Below the pieces are notes generated by a model. That model ran no database searches, was not told the origin of the DNA, and was given only the letters and a program-made list of their open reading frames with translations. 33,238 nucleotides of DNA, taken from NCBI GenBank assembly GCA_024401565.1, contig JAKSKU010000026.1, forward strand, positions 1 through 33,238. Reading direction: 5' to 3'. The translations under genes and the position numbers were made by a program. The DNA is from Paludibacteraceae bacterium (GTDB lineage Bacteria > Bacteroidota > Bacteroidia > Bacteroidales > Paludibacteraceae). Below are positions 7,778-15,880 of the stretch, in pieces (the stretch's first letter is position 1; each line of letters begins with the position of its first letter).

Positions 7778-9630
7778 CACTTTTTCTCCACCTTAACGTT
7801 TTTGATTATCACATATCCATCCATACGATGGATCATATACACATCTGTCTTTGGTATCTCCAGACGTACATATTGTTCTCCTCCATTGATAGGCACTTCA
7901 CAATGAAGCCACTCCATTTTTTTACTAACGTCTACCGTATGTGTCGTCGAAAACGGTGGATTGGATATATTTGTAACCTTGCCGTACTCCAAATCAACAA
8001 ACTTACTTACTCTCTGCGTTGTGATGTTTATTTCATATCCTGGATAATCCTCCGAAACGTAATAATCAAAAGACAGATTATGTTTGCTGCCGCTCTTAAC
8101 TCTAGCCCAAAGTGACGAGAATCTGAAGAAGCTTTCATACCACATGTCAGTGTGCGATTTTCTCGAGACAATGTAATACGCGTCTTTCAGCAAATCTTTA
8201 GGGATGTTAAGTCCTCTAATCTGACTATTTCTCAAACGGAAATGTCTTAAATCAGACACGACAATCTCAGGATCCTTTTTTATGTAATCAACTATTTTAC
8301 AAACAGAGACACCACACCAAACCAAGAATATGGCAATCGACAAATCTACAGCCGCATGAGTAAACTTAGGCATATCCACCGTCTTTTCTTCTTTTACACA
8401 AGCTAAAAACGGGAAGAACATAAACGACATTGTAGCATAGTACGACTGCATTGCGTTGTCGAAACAAGACGACACGACAAACATAACTATGAAAGGCAGT
8501 GTGATGATTTTATATTTACCTTTATAGACAAAATTCTTAACATATAAGACTATTACCGCCACAAACAAAACAACACCTATGATGCCTAGTTCGTAGAAAA
8601 AGCCTATAAACTGATTATGGCTGCCGAACCCAGACGTGGCACACCAATCACAGCCATTGTTTCTGAACGCTTCATAATAGTGCGATATCTGATTGCTCGC
8701 TCCATACCCTAAAAATGGAACTTTACCTGCAGCTTTCAATAATGAACTCCAAATAAAAAAACGAGGGTCTTCAAAATTGTGCTCGAAGATCACCTGTCGC
8801 ACGGATTCAGAAAAACGCGATGGAATCAACAAAAACAAAACAAATATTGCAATAAAGCCACATATCATCAGAACGTTTTTTCTTGCCGATAACTTCAAAT
8901 GAGTGGCTGCCAAAAATATGAAAGAAATCAAGAATCCCAATATACACGCACGACTACAGTCGAACAAGACAAAAGGCATAGCCACCACAACGTATAATCC
9001 ATAAAATATCTTTTCGAAAACTGTCGACTCGTATGTCTTAAGCAGATACACAATCACAAACAAGGCAGAGAATAAAGTCGGACCGGTATGGACATGATTG
9101 ATTTTTTGCTCCCAACACTCTATTATCACATGCTTGAAATGCGGATAGTTGTAATAAAAGAATTTAATGTCATGTTCCAAACCATTTTTAATGATAGAAT
9201 ACAAATCATTAAAAATAAACAGAAAAGAGCCTACTATGTATGCTTGCATCAATAGCTTCACTGGCACCCTTTTTGGAATAAGTATCATAAAAAGAGCAAT
9301 CATAGCCAATGGCGACATCCTCTTATGAGTAAAAGAAAAAGCCACATCTGGGTCTTTCGCCCAAAGAAAAGAAGAAAGGGCAAAAAAGAAAAGTGCTGTA
9401 CAAACTAAACCAAAAAAAAGATTTTTTTTATCTAATTCAAAAAAGGATTCTCTTCCTCTATAAACATTATAACACTTGTAAAGGAATGATATTACAGCCC
9501 ATTGTGTGAACCACCAAGAAATCCATACTGAGCAAGAAACAGTGCAAGCGAAAATCGACGATGATAGAGCGTATAACGCATCCATTACCGCATCCATCGT
9601 GGTGTTCGACCTCAAATTTTCAATTGCCAT
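7777..9630 (-). CDS. O-antigen ligase/polymerase (Wzy/WaaL type) with extra C-terminal domain
   Basis: This 617-residue membrane protein is predicted to polymerise or ligate lipid-linked glycan at the periplasmic face. About ten to twelve helices fill residues 20-450. The family's conserved elements are present: Arg in DCSRACILGFLISF (about 224-237), RFFIWSSLLKAAGKVPFLGYG (290-310) and SHNQFIGFFYELGIIG (337-352) with the key His338. Wzy and WaaL cannot be separated by sequence alone. After the last helix (425-447) comes a soluble, beta-rich domain of about 165 residues (455-617) that most ligases and polymerases of this family lack. The stop overlaps the next start as TGATG, indicating translational coupling to the M23 gene. 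A promoter-like element precedes it in the 82-base gap after the GT4 gene. Confidence 0.85.
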   Translation of the reverse strand: MAIENLRSNTTMDAVMDALYALSSSIFACTVSCSVWISWWFTQWAVISFLYKCYNVYRGRESFFELDKKNLFFGLVCTALFFFALSSFLWAKDPDVAFSFTHKRMSPLAMIALFMILIPKRVPVKLLMQAYIVGSFLFIFNDLYSIIKNGLEHDIKFFYYNYPHFKHVIIECWEQKINHVHTGPTLFSALFVIVYLLKTYESTVFEKIFYGLYVVVAMPFVLFDCSRACILGFLISFIFLAATHLKLSARKNVLMICGFIAIFVLFLLIPSRFSESVRQVIFEHNFEDPRFFIWSSLLKAAGKVPFLGYGASNQISHYYEAFRNNGCDWCATSGFGSHNQFIGFFYELGIIGVVLFVAVIVLYVKNFVYKGKYKIITLPFIVMFVVSSCFDNAMQSYYATMSFMFFPFLACVKEEKTVDMPKFTHAAVDLSIAIFLVWCGVSVCKIVDYIKKDPEIVVSDLRHFRLRNSQIRGLNIPKDLLKDAYYIVSRKSHTDMWYESFFRFSSLWARVKSGSKHNLSFDYYVSEDYPGYEINITTQRVSKFVDLEYGKVTNISNPPFSTTHTVDVSKKMEWLHCEVPINGGEQYVRLEIPKTDVYMIHRMDGYVIIKNVKVEKK

Positions 9631-9665
9631 TATTAAGAATTTCTTCGCTTTTTACAAAAACGAGG

Positions 9666-9692
9666 CAAAGATAGCACTTTTATTCCAACAAA
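9666..9692 (-). promoter_or_regulatory. Putative promoter before the polymerase gene
   Basis: TATCTTTG on the minus strand (9666-9673) matches TAnnTTTG exactly. A TTTG lies at 9689-9692, but the spacing of 15 bases is shorter than the usual 19-21. It lies in the only sizeable gap (82 bases) inside the glycan cluster, so it may be an internal promoter. The gap also allows read-through from the upstream genes. Confidence 0.45.
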
Positions 9693-9712
9693 TTATGCTT
9701 TTCGGCACTTTT

Positions 9713-10759
9713 TCACAAAAGTTTCTCTAATTCCTTAGTAAGCTTTTCTGCGGAATAATCCATATTGTATCTTTTCGAATACTCTACTAAAGCATTTCTA
9801 TCATTTTCATCGTAGTTTTTTGAAAGAGCGTCAGTTATCTTTTCCGCAATGTCGTCTGGATTAGTTGGATCAAAATAGACGGCATTATCGCCAAGGACCT
9901 CATGGAACACTTCTATATCACTGACCGCTACAGGACATCCGTGTTGCATCGCCTCCAAAGCCGGTATTCCAAAACCTTCATAAAGTGACGAGCACACATA
10001 CAATGTTGCGTTTCTGTACAACGCATCAAGTCGTTCGTCTGACACTCTGCCCAAAAACTCTATTCTATTATCGGTGTTGTCGATAATAGTATCTCCAAAC
10101 ACTTTGTTTGCACCACCCACGACCACAAGCTTCACTCCGTCATCAGGTCGTCTGACAAATGCCTTAATCAGCATCTCGAAATTCTTGCGAGGATCGATGC
10201 TCGACACCGCTATGACATATTTACCTTCCACACCTGGCTCGACTTCCGAATGCGGACGATTCTTTGGCGCAGGAGAGACAATCACTATTTTATCCGATGA
10301 AATGGAGTATTCTTTAATAATTTCCCGCTTTGAAAACTCACTTACGGTTAGCACCTTGCGTGCCTGACGGGTAAGTATAGGAAGAAGTAAGCCATACACA
10401 GTACGATAGCTCCAGCCAAACCACTTCGGATTAATACTGTATGCTATATCGTGAACACTGACAACCTGGTTTTTATATCCGACAACTCCTAATCCGAAAA
10501 GATTGATGAAAAGCGGACTGCCAATCTTCTTCAAGTACCTTCTCAATGTTGTCTGCTCCCATATATGGCCTGTATGACCTGCAAGTTTCACAACCTCAAA
10601 ATTCGGAGAATAACTGTCTTCTATCTCAACGTCCGGCATTAGGCAAACAACATGCCAGCCCAACTTATGCAATGCCTGACACATTTCGTAAGCCACAACC
10701 TGAACTCCTGTCTGCTTTTGAGCTAGGAAAAGTCCATTTATATATAGAGTCTTACTCAT
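9713..10759 (-). CDS. Glycosyltransferase family 4 (GT-B fold)
   Basis: This 348-residue retaining glycosyltransferase probably adds a hexose or deoxyhexose to the lipid-linked glycan. A TTG at 10768 is in frame, but the ATG at 10759 is preferred; it overlaps the stop of the upstream GT2 gene by 8 bases, typical of coupled translation. The N-terminal half binds acceptor (TGVQVVAYEM loop). The C-terminal Glycos_transf_1 domain has SSIDPRKN (186-193), the FLGRVSDERLDALYRNA helix start, and the EX7E motif EGFGIPALE (261-269), which binds the donor. No membrane segment is seen. It most resembles the mannosyl/rhamnosyl-type GT4 enzymes of O-antigen loci, though donor choice cannot be read. Confidence 0.9.
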   Translation of the reverse strand: MSKTLYINGLFLAQKQTGVQVVAYEMCQALHKLGWHVVCLMPDVEIEDSYSPNFEVVKLAGHTGHIWEQTTLRRYLKKIGSPLFINLFGLGVVGYKNQVVSVHDIAYSINPKWFGWSYRTVYGLLLPILTRQARKVLTVSEFSKREIIKEYSISSDKIVIVSPAPKNRPHSEVEPGVEGKYVIAVSSIDPRKNFEMLIKAFVRRPDDGVKLVVVGGANKVFGDTIIDNTDNRIEFLGRVSDERLDALYRNATLYVCSSLYEGFGIPALEAMQHGCPVAVSDIEVFHEVLGDNAVYFDPTNPDDIAEKITDALSKNYDENDRNALVEYSKRYNMDYSAEKLTKELEKLL

Positions 10760-11648
10760 ATTTTGCAATCAATTTTCTGCGGCAGGAGTAGACTTTAGCC
10801 TTCTCTTTTTTACCACACAGTTTATATACCGTTTCTCCCGCAAACAACAGCATTCCTGTCAATATGTTTGCTACACTATAATGCCATTTAGGCATCGTCT
10901 TTAGAAAATACTTTTTTCTACTCTGAATTATAAAGTCCTGACGTTTTTCACTTACCGTGATACTGGTCCCCTCAAGATGCTTTATTACCGCTGACGGTTC
11001 GTTGACGATTCTCACACCTGTCTGCCTGATACGGTTGCAAAGATCCTGGTCTTCATAGTACATGAAGAAATTTTCATCGAATCCACCGACCTTTTCAAAC
11101 GTTTCCCTTCTCATCATCATTGCCGCTCCACACACGTATGCCACATCCAATTGTTCGTTAGTGTGATTATACTCAAAGTTTTCTCCATACACCAGTTTGT
11201 ATGGCAAACCGAACAGCGCAAAATTCAGTTCTGTCATTATGCCGTCTCCTCTGCGACGGAAGGCATGCGTCGGGAAGCCATCCGAATTTATAAGATTTGG
11301 CCCCAACACTCCTATCGTCTCATCTTCCTTAAGTTTGTCAAGCAAGACCTTGATGGAATTGTCGAGACAAATAGTATCAGGATTCATAAGAAACACGTAC
11401 TCTCCGCAGCATTCATGGAATCCAGCATTGTTAGCCGTGCCAAAGCCGTAGTTGCCATCCAACTTGACCACCTTGATATCTTTATCCGCCAAAAGGAGTT
11501 CCATCGCAGGATCATTCTGCGAGTTGTTGTCGGCAACAATAATCTCGTAGTCTACGTCTGTTGTGTTAAGACGCAGACTTGCCACTGAATCCAATATCTG
11601 ATCAGCGGTATTATAGTTGACATATATAACTGACAGTTCCTTTTGCAT
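10752..11648 (-). CDS. Glycosyltransferase family 2, rhamnosyltransferase-like (WbbL type)
   Basis: This 298-residue GT-A enzyme has the opening strand LSVIYVNYNTADQ (5-17), the pattern NYGFGTANNAGF (66-77) and the donor/metal motif MNPDT (88-92), where NPDT replaces the usual DxD, as in WbbL-like rhamnosyltransferases. The catalytic-base region is FFMYYEDQDL (194-203). A hydrophobic stretch near residues 262-280 and a basic tail suggest membrane association. The C terminus overlaps the GT4 start by 8 bases and its own ATG lies 9 bases after the previous GT2 gene, so the three are one translational run. The rhamnose assignment is inferred from similarity of motifs only. Confidence 0.88.
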   Translation of the reverse strand: MQKELSVIYVNYNTADQILDSVASLRLNTTDVDYEIIVADNNSQNDPAMELLLADKDIKVVKLDGNYGFGTANNAGFHECCGEYVFLMNPDTICLDNSIKVLLDKLKEDETIGVLGPNLINSDGFPTHAFRRRGDGIMTELNFALFGLPYKLVYGENFEYNHTNEQLDVAYVCGAAMMMRRETFEKVGGFDENFFMYYEDQDLCNRIRQTGVRIVNEPSAVIKHLEGTSITVSEKRQDFIIQSRKKYFLKTMPKWHYSVANILTGMLLFAGETVYKLCGKKEKAKVYSCRRKLIAKYE

Positions 11649-11657
11649 ATAAAGTTA

Positions 11658-12614
11658 TCACACCCTATTAATTTTACTTTCAAAATCTGTTCCAAGATTC
11701 TGTATCTCAACCGGCAGCACCAATTCTCCCTTCTCAATTTTTCTTATGGTTGAATAAGTAGGCTCACCTTTTTTGAAAGTAAGAAGACGTCGCAACGCCT
11801 TTCTTTTTATTTTCTTTACATAGTCAAAGTAAAGTCTTTCAAATTTTTTCTGAAGCATCACCTTTTCATCGGTATTTTTTGCCAAAAATGATGCGTTTTC
11901 AAAATAAAATTTTTTAGCATAATGAAGGAAAGAGACGAATCTCACCCTACTCATTCCCGCATCACTGTTGATGCTCAAGCTATGGTTGATTCGCACTTCA
12001 TCCATCACTTTCGGACGATAACCTGCAAAATGCAACCGCCTGAATATCTCTCCGTCAAGAAAATCCAACGGATAATCCAACGGGAAACCTCCAACAGCGT
12101 CCAATGCATCAACTCTGTAAATAGCCCCAGAGTTGAATCCTACAATCATATCGTCTTTCGAGACATTTCCGTTCTCATATCGACGTGTGTACAACCTTTC
12201 CCTTGGATTTATAATTCCCGGCGAACACTGTCTGCCTTCACCAGCATCCAAAAGTATCGGCAAATACGCAGATATCTTTTCCTCGATGGAAACGTCTGTT
12301 TTATCAATTATTTGCTTGACAGCCTCAGCATAAGCCCCATTGATTTCTGTATCCTGATCAAACGTGATCAAATACCTGGCACCGTTTGCTTTGGCATAAT
12401 TAAGTCCAAACTGATATGGAGCGGCCAATCCTAGATTCTCTGTCGAACGATATGCCTCATACCAATCAGCCGGCTCAATCGCTTTATCTTGAGAATTTGA
12501 GACCAGCACTATCTTTAAATCGTTGTTGTCCATAAAAAAACGTTTGAGAGAACAAACGCATTCGCTCTCATCCACCGTCTTTCCATATAAAATCACAACA
12601 ACAACTGCCTTCAA
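11658..12614 (-). CDS. Glycosyltransferase family 2, first gene of the glycan cluster
   Basis: This GT2 enzyme (318 residues) resembles RfbN/WbbL-type rhamnosyltransferases. It begins with the strand KAVVVVILYGKTVDES, has LGLAAPYQFGLNYAKANGA (61-79) before the acidic motif FDQDTEI (DQD at 86-88), and ends in a basic region. The start codon is TTG at 12614. I found no ATG in the upstream reading frame before a TGA, and the first internal ATG (residue 28) would remove the nucleotide-binding strand. A promoter element 20 bases upstream leaves a leader of roughly 15 bases, which also supports this start. The unusual start codon may lower translation of the first gene. Confidence 0.86.
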   Translation of the reverse strand: MKAVVVVILYGKTVDESECVCSLKRFFMDNNDLKIVLVSNSQDKAIEPADWYEAYRSTENLGLAAPYQFGLNYAKANGARYLITFDQDTEINGAYAEAVKQIIDKTDVSIEEKISAYLPILLDAGEGRQCSPGIINPRERLYTRRYENGNVSKDDMIVGFNSGAIYRVDALDAVGGFPLDYPLDFLDGEIFRRLHFAGYRPKVMDEVRINHSLSINSDAGMSRVRFVSFLHYAKKFYFENASFLAKNTDEKVMLQKKFERLYFDYVKKIKRKALRRLLTFKKGEPTYSTIRKIEKGELVLPVEIQNLGTDFESKINRV

Positions 12615-12634
12615 ATTTCTACCGTTTTGTAAAA

Positions 12635-12666
12635 CAAAAATAGTCTTTCAAACTTTATTATCCAAC
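12635..12666 (-). promoter_or_regulatory. Promoter of the glycosyltransferase cluster
   Basis: TATTTTTG on the minus strand (12635-12642) matches the TAnnTTTG -7 element. GTTG at 12663-12666 lies 20 bases upstream as a near-match to TTTG. The element overlaps the end of the TSUP permease gene and lies just upstream of the TTG start at 12614. Confidence 0.6.
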
Positions 12667-13400
12667 TATCTGCCTATAATCATACTCACTCCGCTGAATG
12701 CCAAAAAGATATAAATCGCTTTTAGAAGCAAATCCTTGTTTAGCTTGTCATAAACACGGGCTCCTATCCACATTCCAGAAAGGCATCCTGCGATGGCAAT
12801 CAGATAATTTTGCCCTACCTGGGCTGTAATGATTCCTTCATTCGCACGCAGCAACGTCATCCATAGGTTTCCAAGCAAAAAGAAGCATTGAGTCTGAGCC
12901 ATATATGCGTCTTTTGTCTCTTGAGTGGAAAGGTAATAATAGACGACGGGAGGTCCTTGCATAGAGAACAATCCTCCCATCATGCCGCTTAGGCTTCCTA
13001 GGCCTACCGTGTTTAACATATTCGGCTTAATTTTTATGCCGTCTTTCTTGAAGAAAGTAAAATAGACAGAGAGCAGTATCAATGCCACGCCCAACACAAT
13101 TTTCAACCAGGACGCATCCGTGTCAAACATCACGTATGAGAAAAACGCACTCGTCGGAAGAAATACGATCAAAAGGGGCCAAACAAAGCTCCAATCCAAC
13201 GATTTTCGCAGATGCCATACAGTCAGCAGACTTAATGTTGCGGCCATCATCGACGATAATGACACCACACTACGATAATCGCCTCCCATCACTCCCAGAA
13301 GAAGCAACAAAGGAATAAGAAATATTCCAAATCCAAAACCAACTGTGCGCTGAACAAATCCTGCTCCCGAAGCACAAAGTATCAAAAGAAAGTACTCCAC
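12666..13400 (-). CDS. TSUP (TauE/SafE) family membrane permease
   Basis: This 244-residue integral membrane protein is predicted to move small anions such as sulfite, sulfonates or other organic acids. It shows about eight hydrophobic helices and the two-fold family repeat: GAGFVQRTVGFGFGIFLIPLL near residues 13-33 and GLGSLSGMMGGLFSMQGPPV in the second half, the typical glycine-rich re-entrant motifs. The start is GTG at 13400; no in-frame ATG lies upstream in the gap to rprY. It follows rprY after a hairpin at 13444-13465 and is followed closely by the glycan promoter. Substrate is not predictable. Confidence 0.85.
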   Translation of the reverse strand: MEYFLLILCASGAGFVQRTVGFGFGIFLIPLLLLLGVMGGDYRSVVSLSSMMAATLSLLTVWHLRKSLDWSFVWPLLIVFLPTSAFFSYVMFDTDASWLKIVLGVALILLSVYFTFFKKDGIKIKPNMLNTVGLGSLSGMMGGLFSMQGPPVVYYYLSTQETKDAYMAQTQCFFLLGNLWMTLLRANEGIITAQVGQNYLIAIAGCLSGMWIGARVYDKLNKDLLLKAIYIFLAFSGVSMIIGR

Positions 13401-13443
13401 GACGTTTCTTTGAAGAGAATCATAGATAATGCTATAACAAATC

Positions 13444-13465
13444 AGGGGATAACTATGTATCCCCT
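13444..13465 (-). terminator. Hairpin terminator after rprY
   Basis: AGGGGATA (13444-13451) pairs with TATCCCCT (13458-13465) across a 6-base loop. It lies 27 bases beyond the rprY stop on the minus strand. The following tail, GATTTGTTATAG, is only moderately T-rich, so termination may be partial and allow expression of the TSUP gene. Confidence 0.6.
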
Positions 13466-13491
13466 AATTCTATATTATCATTTGTCAAAAA

Positions 13492-14199
13492 TCAATCGTT
13501 ACCTGGATAAACAAGTTTGTAACCCTTACCATGCACGTTGATGATCTCAACCTCTGGATCATCCTTTAGACGCTTTCTCAACTTAGTGATGTATACGTCC
13601 ATACTTCTTGCATTGAAGTAGCTGTCCTCTTCCCACACTGTCTTCAAAGCCATGTTACGCTCAAGCACCTCATTTCCGTTAGCGCAAAGCAAAGCAAGAA
13701 GGTCGCTCTCCTTTGTTGTAAGCTTGTCGTCCACACCGTTGATTGTAAGCAACTGCTTGTTAGTGTCGAATGTGAACTTGCCAAACTTATATGTAGCGTC
13801 TTCAGTAGGACGTTTAGCTCCCGCTCTACGCAAAACAGCCTCGATACGCATCAACAACTCCTCCATACTGAAAGGTTTTGTGATATAGTCGTCGGCTCCG
13901 ATGTGGAAACCTTCAAGAATATCCTCTTTCAATGTCTTAGCAGTTAGGAATATGATAGGCACAGTTGAATTAGTAGCTCTGATCTCCTTGGCCATAGTAA
14001 AGCCATCCTTGATTGGCATCATGACGTCTAGGACACAAATGTCGTAGTATTGCTCAGAAAACGCTTGAAAGCCGGCAGCACCGTCTTGCTTCAACGTCAC
14101 CTCGTAGCCTTTTGCTTCCAAGTATTCACAAAGAAGCAATCCAAGGTTCTCATCATCCTCACATAGTAGGATTTTTGTGCTGTTTTTCTTGTCGTTCAT
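13492..14199 (-). CDS. rprY: Response regulator, OmpR/PhoB family, RprY-like
   Basis: This DNA-binding response regulator partners the RprX-like kinase encoded 22 bases upstream. A TTG at 14208 is in frame, but the ATG at 14199 (MNDKKNSTKILLCEDD) is chosen, giving 235 residues. The receiver domain has the acidic pair Asp15-Asp16, phospho-acceptor Asp58 in CVLDVMMP, Thr in PIIFLTAK and Lys in DDYITKPFS. The C-terminal winged helix contains the RxxLKDDPEVEIINVHGKGYKL pattern of OmpR proteins. RprY is known from Bacteroides fragilis, where the pair was found through altered tetracycline-related regulation. Identity as RprY rests on pairing and on my memory of the sequence, so another OmpR-type regulator is possible. 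Confidence 0.88.
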   Translation of the reverse strand: MNDKKNSTKILLCEDDENLGLLLCEYLEAKGYEVTLKQDGAAGFQAFSEQYYDICVLDVMMPIKDGFTMAKEIRATNSTVPIIFLTAKTLKEDILEGFHIGADDYITKPFSMEELLMRIEAVLRRAGAKRPTEDATYKFGKFTFDTNKQLLTINGVDDKLTTKESDLLALLCANGNEVLERNMALKTVWEEDSYFNARSMDVYITKLRKRLKDDPEVEIINVHGKGYKLVYPGND

Positions 14200-14221
14200 T
14201 TTAGTCAATATTTCGTTAATA

Positions 14222-15748
14222 CTATTTTTCTTCTATTTTTGGCACACTGATCGTGAATTTAGTTCCTTTTCCAAACTCACTCTCACATGTGATGGTTCCC
14301 TTATGGTCGGTCACCACTTTCTTTACATACGCAAGTCCAAGGCCAAATCCCTTGACATTATGGACGTTTCCGGTTGAGACGCGGAAGAACTTGTCGAAGA
14401 TTCGCTTCTGGTCTTCTGCCTTGATACCGATTCCGTTGTCTTTCACCGAAATGTAGATGAAATTTGCGTCATCATAAGTTGAGACCTCAAGATGCGGTGT
14501 TGTCTCTGTATATTTCAACGCATTATCCATCAAATTATAGATAATGTTAGTGAAATGCACCTCATCGGCCAAAACGAACGGATATTCCGCATCCACATTG
14601 GTGATAATGCTTCCACCCTTGCTTTCCACCTTGATGGAGAAGTTTGACGTGATCTTGTGCACAAGTTCGTTCACATCTATCTCTTTCAGCTTAAGCGCAG
14701 AACTTTCTCTCTCCAAAATGGACATCTGCAGCACCTTATCAATCTGCTGGGTAAGACGGTTGGTCTCCTCCTTGATCGTATTACCCAAATGTGACAGCAT
14801 ACGCGGCGTCTTCGGCACACTCTCATCGCTCAACATCTGCGACGCCAATGAGATTGACGACACTGGCGTCTTCAGCTCATGGGTCATGTTGTTCATGAAA
14901 TCAGTACGCATCTGCGTCAGCTTCTTCTCACGCGAGATCATCACGACAGACGACACGAATGTGGCAAGAAGGATCATTGAAAGCATCAACGACGGCAGGA
15001 TCAATCGCAACGTGTTGTACAAATATCTTCCTCTCGACGGGAAGTACACCTTCATGTAGTTGCCTGTCGGATACGGGTCGTTCACAAATAGAGCCTGTGC
15101 ATACGTGTTTTCCGCAATGTCATCACTGAAGTTTTCCGAACGGAACACCTCCACTCCATCGCCCGAATATATGGCTACCGCATGCGGAAGATCCAGGCCT
15201 CGCTGTAGCATCTCTCTGTCCACAAGCTCCATAAGGTGGCTGAAATCCACACGTTGGGAAATATGGCGAGAGTAATTCTCACACAACAGACGCAGCAACA
15301 CATTGTCCAGGAACTGTCGCTCCTGCAAAAAACGATCGCGCATCTTCTTCTGGAACAAATGAGATGTACCGTTCAACGTGTTCTTTCCACTCTGCGATTT
15401 GAGGTAAACCTTTGGTTTCACTCTCACTCTGCTCTCCTCACCGCTCGACTTCAATTGAGAAAAAGTCATGATCGTAGACAACTTTTCAGAATCTCCACTG
15501 AAGATGCTCATCGGCACAGAGTCTCTTCTCAACAAATCCGAGCCTAACATCTCCGTCATAAAGTTGGTCGTCTCCTCTTCCTCAAGCACACGGGAGATAC
15601 GGAACAGACACAAACGAACATCTTCGCTAAACTGCTCTTCACTGATGTCCGCCGCCATCTTGATATATGCCAGCTGCAACACGATCAAGGCTATGAACAC
15701 AACGCTCATCGCCGCAACCAAACATATTATACCAAGGCTCTTTTTCAT
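14222..15748 (-). CDS. rprX: Membrane sensor histidine kinase, RprX-like
   Basis: This inner-membrane kinase phosphorylates the adjacent RprY-like regulator. Its 508 residues hold a first membrane helix (8-28), a periplasmic sensor region of about 215 residues with no recognisable PAS or Cache motif, and a second helix (248-271). The HisKA box is MTHELKTPVSSIS with His290. The HATPase domain shows the N box NLMDNALKY (Asn409), G1 box VKDNGIGIK (436-443) and G2 box GFGLGLAYV (467-475). It precedes rprY by 22 bases. A minus-strand TACTTTTG element at 15769-15776 is a likely promoter, divergent from the kef gene. The signal sensed is not evident. Confidence 0.9.
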   Translation of the reverse strand: MKKSLGIICLVAAMSVVFIALIVLQLAYIKMAADISEEQFSEDVRLCLFRISRVLEEEETTNFMTEMLGSDLLRRDSVPMSIFSGDSEKLSTIMTFSQLKSSGEESRVRVKPKVYLKSQSGKNTLNGTSHLFQKKMRDRFLQERQFLDNVLLRLLCENYSRHISQRVDFSHLMELVDREMLQRGLDLPHAVAIYSGDGVEVFRSENFSDDIAENTYAQALFVNDPYPTGNYMKVYFPSRGRYLYNTLRLILPSLMLSMILLATFVSSVVMISREKKLTQMRTDFMNNMTHELKTPVSSISLASQMLSDESVPKTPRMLSHLGNTIKEETNRLTQQIDKVLQMSILERESSALKLKEIDVNELVHKITSNFSIKVESKGGSIITNVDAEYPFVLADEVHFTNIIYNLMDNALKYTETTPHLEVSTYDDANFIYISVKDNGIGIKAEDQKRIFDKFFRVSTGNVHNVKGFGLGLAYVKKVVTDHKGTITCESEFGKGTKFTISVPKIEEK

Positions 15749-15768
15749 CCAGTTTTAAAAGTTTTAAC

Positions 15769-15776
15769 CAAAAGTA
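15769..15776 (-). promoter_or_regulatory. Putative -7 element for rprXY
   Basis: TACTTTTG on the minus strand fits TAnnTTTG, 20 bases before the rprX start codon. No TTTG lies at the expected -33 distance, so the call rests on the -7 box and location alone. Confidence 0.4.
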
Positions 15777-15841
15777 AAGTTTTAATTTTAACATTTCGAC
15801 ATATTAACAAACTTTAATTGTTTCGATTTGTTAAAAACTCT

Positions 15842-15849
15842 TATTTTTG
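15842..15849 (+). promoter_or_regulatory. Putative -7 element for the kef-type gene
   Basis: TATTTTTG on the plus strand fits TAnnTTTG, with a weak -33 candidate ATTG at 15817-15820, 21 bases upstream. The ATG at 15881 is 31 bases downstream. It supports choosing that ATG over the TTG at 15866. It is divergent from the rprX element, so the two could be co-regulated. Confidence 0.45.
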
Positions 15850-15880
15850 TGGATGAATTAGAGTTTTGGGTTATTTTTTT

